Below are positions 5,312-6,589 of a DNA stretch of 6,589 nucleotides, piece after piece. The translations under genes and the position numbers were made by a program. Below the pieces are notes generated by a model. The model saw nothing but the letters and a program-made list of their open reading frames with translations. It was not told where the DNA came from and made no database searches. The DNA is from Brachyspira catarrhinii (lineage in GTDB: Bacteria; Spirochaetota; Brachyspiria; Brachyspirales; Brachyspiraceae). The stretch is taken from the NCBI RefSeq assembly GCF_005518285.1, contig NZ_SJDU01000111.1, positions 1 to 6,589 of the forward strand, in the 5' to 3' direction. Position 1 is the stretch's first letter. Each line of letters begins with the position of its first letter.

Positions 5312-6589
5312 ATGAAAAAAGCGGTTTTTTTATTTTTTATAATATTTCATACTTATCTATTTTCCCAAAGTATCGATAGAGAAATAACCGATAGATATGT
5401 GAAAGAAAATATCGCCGTATTTGAAATCGAAGATGTTTCAACGGGATACAGAAAAGATTTAGGAAAAAAAGTCACAACGCTTATAGAAAATTCGCTTACG
5501 AGAATGAATAGATTTAATATTGTCGACAGAGCGAATTTAGACAAATACTTAAAAGAAATGGAACTTCAATTAACGGGAATTACAGAAGAACAGGTTATTG
5601 AAGTGGGAAAAATTTACGGCTATAGCAAAGCGATAACGGGAAGAATAACTTCGGCAAATATAACTTTCGATTACGATAGCGAATCTGGAAGCGGAAATAT
5701 ATACGCAAATGTAGATTTAGTTTTGCAAATAGTCGATGTCGAAACTACTAAAATATTATATTCTTCAAAAATTTCTGGTTCGGCTTATTATGGCATAAAT
5801 CGTTATCCTTCAATGGCTTTCAGAGAAGCGGCTTTGGACGAAGCATGCAACGATTTGGCTATTCAAGTGGAAAGCAAAATGAAAAATGTTTTTAAAATCA
5901 TTTTAAAAATATCCGACATAAAAGACGGAAATGTTATTTTATTTGCTGGAAGCGAACATGGAATTAATAAAAATACGAGATTCAAAGTTTATTCAAAAGC
6001 GGAAGATATAGTTTTGCCTTCGGGAAATATTATAGAAGGAGAATATAAAGAAAAAGGAACTTTAAGAATAAAAGATTTGGGAAGAGAATATTCGATTGCA
6101 AAAATATCTCGAGGAAACGATATTCAAGCGGGAGATATAGCGAGGGAAACTCATATTGGAAATTTTTTAGTCGGTTTCAATATTAATTATTCCGAATATA
6201 AAATAAAATCTCTTCAAAAAACTTATCAAAGTTCCACAAATAACGGACAGTTAAATATTAATCTTAATAAAAACGATTTCACTTTTGGAATGCATTTGAA
6301 AGTGGGATACGATAATAATTTATTTTCGCCAAATTTGAGTTTCGGATTATTATTCGGCGATTTTTTCAAAACAAGCTACGGAATCGATATAAGATTTAAT
6401 TTCGATATTAATGTCAATATTTATAAAGAAGTCGTCAGGTTTGTATTTATTCCGCATCTTGGAATCGGATTGACTTTTACAGATATTGGAAATGTGAGCG
6501 GAGGCGATTATTATATCGACAATAATACTTCAATTCCAAACGAATCTAAAATTAACTCGAGAGATATTCTGCTTGGAATTGGAGCTATG
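5312..6589 (+). CDS. Secreted CsgG-like protein with probable C-terminal outer-membrane beta region (3' end outside window)
   Basis: 426 residues are visible and the frame is still open at the edge. Residues 1-19 form a signal peptide (MKK, hydrophobic core, LFSQS). Residues 33-190 resemble the CsgG family: NIAVFEIED (33-41), RFNIVDRANLDKYLKE (67-82), the LTGI/ITEEQ region, YSKAITGRIT (104-113), a VDLVLQIVDVETTKILY strand pair (134-150) and a C-terminal helix (169-190). CsgG forms the curli secretion pore and relatives include LpoB- and FlgO-type envelope proteins. Residues 195-280 resemble the small beta domain of FlgT-like proteins (FAGSEHGINKNTRFKVY, then IQAGDIA). From 284 on, alternating strands (FLVGFNINY, FTFGMHLKVGY, LSFGLLFGDF, FVFIPHLGIGLTF) suggest an outer-membrane beta barrel. 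Unlike classical CsgG there is no lipobox cysteine; the first Cys is residue 179. No Shine-Dalgarno sequence is seen before the ATG. Exact role unknown. Confidence 0.78.
   Translation, partial: MKKAVFLFFIIFHTYLFSQSIDREITDRYVKENIAVFEIEDVSTGYRKDLGKKVTTLIENSLTRMNRFNIVDRANLDKYLKEMELQLTGITEEQVIEVGKIYGYSKAITGRITSANITFDYDSESGSGNIYANVDLVLQIVDVETTKILYSSKISGSAYYGINRYPSMAFREAALDEACNDLAIQVESKMKNVFKIILKISDIKDGNVILFAGSEHGINKNTRFKVYSKAEDIVLPSGNIIEGEYKEKGTLRIKDLGREYSIAKISRGNDIQAGDIARETHIGNFLVGFNINYSEYKIKSLQKTYQSSTNNGQLNINLNKNDFTFGMHLKVGYDNNLFSPNLSFGLLFGDFFKTSYGIDIRFNFDINVNIYKEVVRFVFIPHLGIGLTFTDIGNVSGGDYYIDNNTSIPNESKINSRDILLGIGAM

Noticed and set aside
5353..5544. Minus-strand 63-codon open frame
   Set aside because: Shadow opposite the CsgG-like coding sequence, which has a signal peptide and family pattern.
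1..6589. CRISPR array, toxin-antitoxin, restriction, phage or transposase genes
   Set aside because: Looked for on both strands; no spaced repeat series and no translated sequence resembling these families.

Overview
The window is AT-rich and looks like a chromosomal segment from a low-GC spirochaete. A Brachyspira-like genome is the best guess, based on base composition, AGA-dominated arginine codons and the CsgG-like envelope protein, but no marker here proves the genus. Two genes run off the edges (proS at the left, a CsgG-like protein at the right). No transposase, integrase, CRISPR array or recognisable defence module is visible.

Layout. Positions 1-684 (minus) hold the first 228 codons of prolyl-tRNA synthetase with its promoter just upstream. 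Positions 800-3288 (minus) hold what is best read as ONE gene for a polytopic membrane protein of about 828 residues, perhaps a GT-C-type glycosyltransferase. It is split into a 502-codon front part and a back part by a frameshift exactly at a 17-base alternating AT tract (1787-1803). This gene is bracketed by a 60-base direct repeat (715-774 and 3307-3366, 57 of 60 bases identical). Each copy carries the same promoter in the same orientation, one serving proS and one serving the membrane gene. Next comes a divergent, strongly promoted tRNA-Tyr (3467-3549), followed after 31 bases by a small STAS-domain protein (3581-3904). A class I PLP-dependent aminotransferase (3921-5120, minus) converges on it with only 16 bases between the stop codons. 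After a divergent intergenic region with two promoters, a secreted CsgG-like protein with a probable C-terminal outer-membrane beta region starts at 5312 and continues past the window.

How the parts relate. proS, tRNA-Tyr and the aminotransferase are housekeeping genes. The membrane gene between the repeats looks like an accessory insertion beside a tRNA gene that has acquired a duplicate of the proS promoter, and its AT tract makes it a candidate for on/off switching by slippage (or a recently broken gene). The STAS protein may be transcribed from the tRNA-Tyr promoter. The two most noteworthy signals are the duplicated promoter/repeat pair and the AT-tract frameshift; both are directly visible in the sequence, while their biological meaning is inference.
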